A program made the translations under genes and the position numbers. A stretch of DNA of 8,297 bases from Helicobacteraceae bacterium. Lineage in GTDB: Bacteria > Campylobacterota > Campylobacteria > Campylobacterales > Sulfurimonadaceae. The notes under the pieces are model-generated. The model was not told the DNA's origin. It saw only the letters and a list, made by a program, of their open reading frames with translations, and made no database searches. Position 1 is the stretch's first letter. Every line of letters begins with the position of its first letter. Below are positions 6,855 to 8,297 of the stretch, piece after piece. The stretch is from contig JALWKG010000011.1 in assembly GCA_027081565.1 (NCBI GenBank), forward strand, positions 1 through 8,297. The letters run 5' to 3'.

Positions 6855-7469
6855 ATGCAAGAAACCGGTAGTGGTAACAACACTAAGAAACTTATACTAA
6901 AAGCCAGTATGGAGCTCTTTTCAGAGTTAGGTTATAAGGCAGCATCGGTACGTAAAATAGCTTCTAAAGTAGGAATACGTGAGAGTGCACTCTATAACCA
7001 TTTCACCAACAAAGAAGAGATCTTTACAGCAGTTGCGGCCACCCTGTTTGCAACCCCTACTTCAGCTAAACAGAGTGAGCTAAGTATTGCAGAACGTGCC
7101 AAAAGTGGTAAGAAATTTCTCTTTTCGTTTATCGTAGGTTATAAGCTTATGACCTTCGATGCGAAGAACGAACGCCTCTTTCGGATCTTGATGATAGAGT
7201 TACTTCAAAACAAGACCATTAGAGATAGTTTTAAAAGTGAGTTTCACAACAACAACATCAAAATGCTTTCCGAAGCCTTCTTTGTGATGATGCAAGAGGA
7301 CATCATACGCTCAGGAGACCCAAAATTGATGGCTATGGAGTTCCTGAGCCCTCTTTTCTACCTTAGACTGCAAGTTACCCTTCTAAAGGTAGATGGAGAG
7401 CCTACAACGGCTCTATCGACACAGTTTGAAAAGCATCTCGATTTTTTTTGGGAATCAGTGGCTATCTGA
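6855..7469 (+). CDS. TetR/AcrR-family transcriptional regulator
   Basis: The 204-residue length is typical of the family. Residues of about 10-57 form the TetR N-terminal DNA-binding domain: an initial helix with 'ILKASMELFSELGYKAASV', then the helix-turn-helix at about 31-50 (SVRKIASKVGIRESALYNHF) and the conserved 'F-x-N-K-E-E-I-F'. The remaining helical part (about 65-204) is the variable ligand-binding and dimerisation domain, and its ligand cannot be read from sequence. ATG 6855 is preceded by GAGGA (6846-6850) at 4 bases. The gene is monocistronic: a spacer with an operator array lies upstream and gene-free DNA downstream. TetR proteins usually repress until a small molecule binds, so autorepression through the upstream palindromes is likely. 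It is unusual that no efflux pump or metabolic gene adjoins it. Confidence 0.93.
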   Translation: MQETGSGNNTKKLILKASMELFSELGYKAASVRKIASKVGIRESALYNHFTNKEEIFTAVAATLFATPTSAKQSELSIAERAKSGKKFLFSFIVGYKLMTFDAKNERLFRILMIELLQNKTIRDSFKSEFHNNNIKMLSEAFFVMMQEDIIRSGDPKLMAMEFLSPLFYLRLQVTLLKVDGEPTTALSTQFEKHLDFFWESVAI

Positions 7470-7598
7470 TTTACTGCTGTACAACCTCACCTATAAAGAT
7501 CTATTTTTCTCAACAGCCTCTACTAAACACCTATACAGACACCCTTATACATTGATATTATGAAGTATGATACTTATTAGTGGGACTTTGATTTTTTA

Positions 7599-7622
7599 CT
7601 ACATACAATTAATTGTATGTAG
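7599..7622. promoter_or_regulatory. 24-bp perfect palindrome, operator-like
   Basis: The left half CTACATACAATT is followed immediately by its exact reverse complement. The core TACAATTAATTGTA (7604-7617) resembles operators of MarR-family OhrR regulators, which from memory are built on TACAATT and AATTGTA half-sites, usually with an extra central base. It lies 130 bases after the TetR stop. It is followed by ATTTTATAG, so it could also act as a weak terminator hairpin for the TetR transcript. A perfect 24-bp palindrome is very unlikely by chance; which role it has is unresolved. Confidence 0.5.
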
Positions 7623-7686
7623 ATTTTATAGATAAACTCTACTTCGATGTAATGCTTTTAACCTTTATTTACTGTGATGGGTCAAA

Positions 7687-7730
7687 CTTTTTCTCTCTGT
7701 CGTGTCAGAGAGATAGTTTTTGAGAAAAAG
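7687..7730 (+). other. Two mutually exclusive hairpins
   Basis: TCTCTCTG (7692-7699) pairs with CAGAGAGA (7706-7713) around a 6-base loop, with TAGTTTTT just after, which resembles an intrinsic terminator. Alternatively CTTTTTCTC (7687-7695) pairs with GAGAAAAAG (7722-7730), a perfect 9-bp stem that uses some of the same bases. The two forms cannot coexist completely, like a terminator/antiterminator pair, but the CT/GA-rich composition makes chance pairing easy. Confidence 0.25.
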
Positions 7731-8005
7731 AGAGAGACGTTGTTGTTGACACTAAGTCATTTTAAATCTGAAGCAGTTACATTACTGTCCTTTAACCTGC
7801 TACGGCTCCAGTTACTAGTGTTACGAGTTTGTTGTAATTGGGATGAAAGCGGGTAGCTTTCAATTTCATCAATGCCTCACCGCTTGCTCTTCCTCTCTAG
7901 CCTCTGCAAGGCCAAACGGAATACTCTTTTTTGCGTAAAGAAAATGGCATTGTCTGAGCAAAGCGAGTTTGTCGTTTTTAGCTAAAAGAGTGTGCAATGA
8001 GGGTA

Positions 8006-8021
8006 GTCGGTAGCTACCGAC
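8006..8021. repeat. 16-bp perfect palindrome inside the hairpin island
   Basis: GTCGGTAGCTACCGAC is an exact reverse-complement palindrome. Flanking CAATG (7995-7999) and ATTG (8022-8025) allow the stem to extend after a bulge. It is GC-rich relative to its surroundings. It could be the apical stem of an RNA or a protein-binding site. Confidence 0.6.
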
Positions 8022-8049
8022 ATTGTGACCAAAGGAAATGCCCTTGGGT

Positions 8050-8073
8050 AAAGCCCGCTAGAGGCGGTTTTTC
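8050..8073 (+). terminator. Candidate intrinsic terminator closing the hairpin island
   Basis: CCGC (8055-8058) pairs with GCGG (8064-8067) around a TAGAG loop. After one mismatch (C8054/T8068), a G-T wobble and three A-T pairs extend the stem to AAA (8050-8052) and TTT (8070-8072). The stem runs straight into TTTTTC, followed further on by T-rich DNA. On the minus strand the following tract (CTTTACCC) is poorer, so the plus direction is preferred. Confidence 0.45.
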
Positions 8074-8075
8074 TA

Positions 8076-8105
8076 TTTCGCTTTTTTTCAAGTAAAAAAG
8101 AGAAA
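8076..8105. repeat. A/T-rich inverted repeat
   Basis: CTTTTTT (8081-8087) pairs perfectly with AAAAAAG (8094-8100) around a 6-base loop TCAAGT. After one mismatch, TTTC (8076-8079) pairs with GAAA (8102-8105). As a hairpin flanked by A/T runs it could be a backup terminator for either strand: the plus-strand candidate RNA or read-through from rnpB. Confidence 0.35.
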
Positions 8106-8224
8106 GGGTATTCGATAAAAGTCAATATTTAGAAATATACAAGTGATATATTCTTAACAAGTCTAAAAAAAAGAAATGGCTATTTTAGGCTTCAACTAAA
8201 TAATATGAAAGAAGATAATAGAAG

Positions 8225-8250
8225 CTTTTGATGAAAAAATATATCAAAAG
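8225..8250 (-). terminator. Possible terminator hairpin after rnpB
   Basis: CTTTTGAT (8225-8232) and ATCAAAAG (8243-8250) are perfectly complementary, with a 10-base A/T loop. On the minus strand the stem begins just after the expected end of the RNase P RNA. The tract after it (CTTCTATTATCTTCTTTC) is pyrimidine-rich but not a clean U run, so the stem may instead mark RNA processing. Confidence 0.35.
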
Positions 8251-8251
8251 T

Positions 8252-8297
8252 AATAGGTATCCCAATAAGCCGGGTTTTGTTAATGTGGAAATTAATC
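8252..8297 (-). ncRNA. rnpB: RNase P RNA (bacterial type A), 3' end only
   Basis: On the minus strand the window edge reads GATTAATTTCCACATTAAC then ACAAAACCCGGCTTAT (complement of 8265-8280). This matches the nearly invariant 3' segment of bacterial RNase P RNA, known in E. coli as UCCAC...ACAGAACCCGGCUUAU, which forms the distal strand of the P4 pseudoknot and the tail next to helix P1. The following TTGGGATACC (complement of 8256-8265) would be the 3' strand of P1; its 5' partner lies outside the window. RNase P RNA is the catalytic subunit that trims tRNA 5' leaders. The rest of the gene runs off the right edge. The exact 3' end is approximate. Confidence 0.87.

Larger units (their letters stand above)
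7842..8073 (+). other. GC-richer island of consecutive hairpins: candidate structured RNA or multicopy intergenic element
   Basis: By hand count the segment 7842-8072 is about 46% G+C (107/231), against 23-33% in blocks either side. Non-overlapping complementary pairs follow one another: TGAAAGC/GCTTTCA (7844-7850/7856-7862, loop GGGTA); CCGCTTG/CAAACGG with one mismatch (7880-7886/7913-7919) enclosing GCC/GGC (7900-7902/7910-7912); a perfect 8-bp ACTCTTTT/AAAAGAGT (7923-7930/7984-7991); CAATG/CATTG (7995-7999/8021-8025) around a 16-bp palindrome; ACCAAAGG/CCTTGGGT with one mismatch (8028-8035/8042-8049); then a terminator-like stem. The terminator direction suggests a plus-strand transcript. 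It does not match 6S, 4.5S or tmRNA landmarks that I know. It may equally be a repeated intergenic element or a degraded sequence. Confidence 0.35.
7470..8251. other. Gene-free region between the TetR gene and rnpB
   Basis: No convincing protein gene is present on either strand over about 780 bases. An open frame of 60 codons at 7674-7856 lacks a ribosome binding site and reads through hairpin-forming repeats. The first and last parts are AT-rich (about 23-33% G+C by hand count of 60-base blocks). The region holds a 24-bp palindrome (7599-7622), a CT/GA-rich hairpin (7692-7713), a GC-richer hairpin island (7842-8073), an A/T hairpin (8076-8105) and a stem at 8225-8250, each described separately. 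Confidence 0.6.

Noticed and set aside
7674..7856. 60-codon frame after the TetR gene
   Set aside because: It has a GTG/ATG start without a Shine-Dalgarno, a low-complexity Leu-rich product, and reads through CT/GA hairpins and the first stem of the structured island.
7842..8073. tmRNA, SRP RNA, 6S RNA or integron attC site
   Set aside because: There is no T-loop GGTTCGAATCC, no SRP GGAAGNAAGCAGCC motif, no 6S-type single long closing duplex, and no attC core-site pair.

Overview
The window looks like chromosomal DNA of a sulfur-oxidising-type member of the Campylobacterota (Sulfurimonas/Sulfurovum/Arcobacter-like). This assignment is inferred from three things: AT-rich spacers with moderately AT-rich genes; the first 15 codons of a citrate synthase at the left edge that resemble the campylobacterotal GltA N-terminus; and an RNase P RNA 3' end at the right edge. 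No phage, transposase, CRISPR or toxin-antitoxin gene was recognised.

Layout, left to right. (1) 1-46, minus: the first codons of a probable citrate synthase gene (gltA), running off the window. (2) 240-2156, plus: a secreted two-domain protein, with a signal peptide, a beta-rich Cys-containing N-terminal half, and a C-terminal half that looks like an outer-membrane beta-barrel ending in Phe. (3) 2266-2571, minus: a small cationic periplasmic or secreted protein with four cysteines, convergent with (2) and divergent from (4). (4) 2707-6258, plus: a large AsmA-family envelope protein, made of an N-terminal membrane anchor, a long periplasmic beta-repeat body and an AsmA-type C-terminal domain. 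(5) 6259-6854: a long spacer carrying an array of TGAACA-N2-TGTTCA palindromes. (6) 6855-7469, plus: a TetR/AcrR-family regulator, which probably represses itself through that array. (7) 7470-8251: a gene-free region with a 24-bp perfect palindrome and a GC-richer island of consecutive hairpins ending in a terminator-like stem. (8) 8252-8297, minus: the 3' end of rnpB.

The common theme of genes 2-4 is the cell envelope: an outer-membrane candidate, a small exported Cys protein, and an AsmA-family protein of the kind that affects outer-membrane lipid or protein assembly. They are not one operon, because their orientations alternate. The TetR regulator has no efflux or enzyme gene beside it, so its targets other than itself must lie elsewhere.

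The two most interesting non-coding regions are the phased operator array, which also holds a 31-codon ORF with a consensus ribosome binding site, and the hairpin-dense island at about 7842-8073. The island is the best candidate here for an undescribed structured RNA or a multicopy intergenic element. Its nature cannot be settled without homology and covariance searches.
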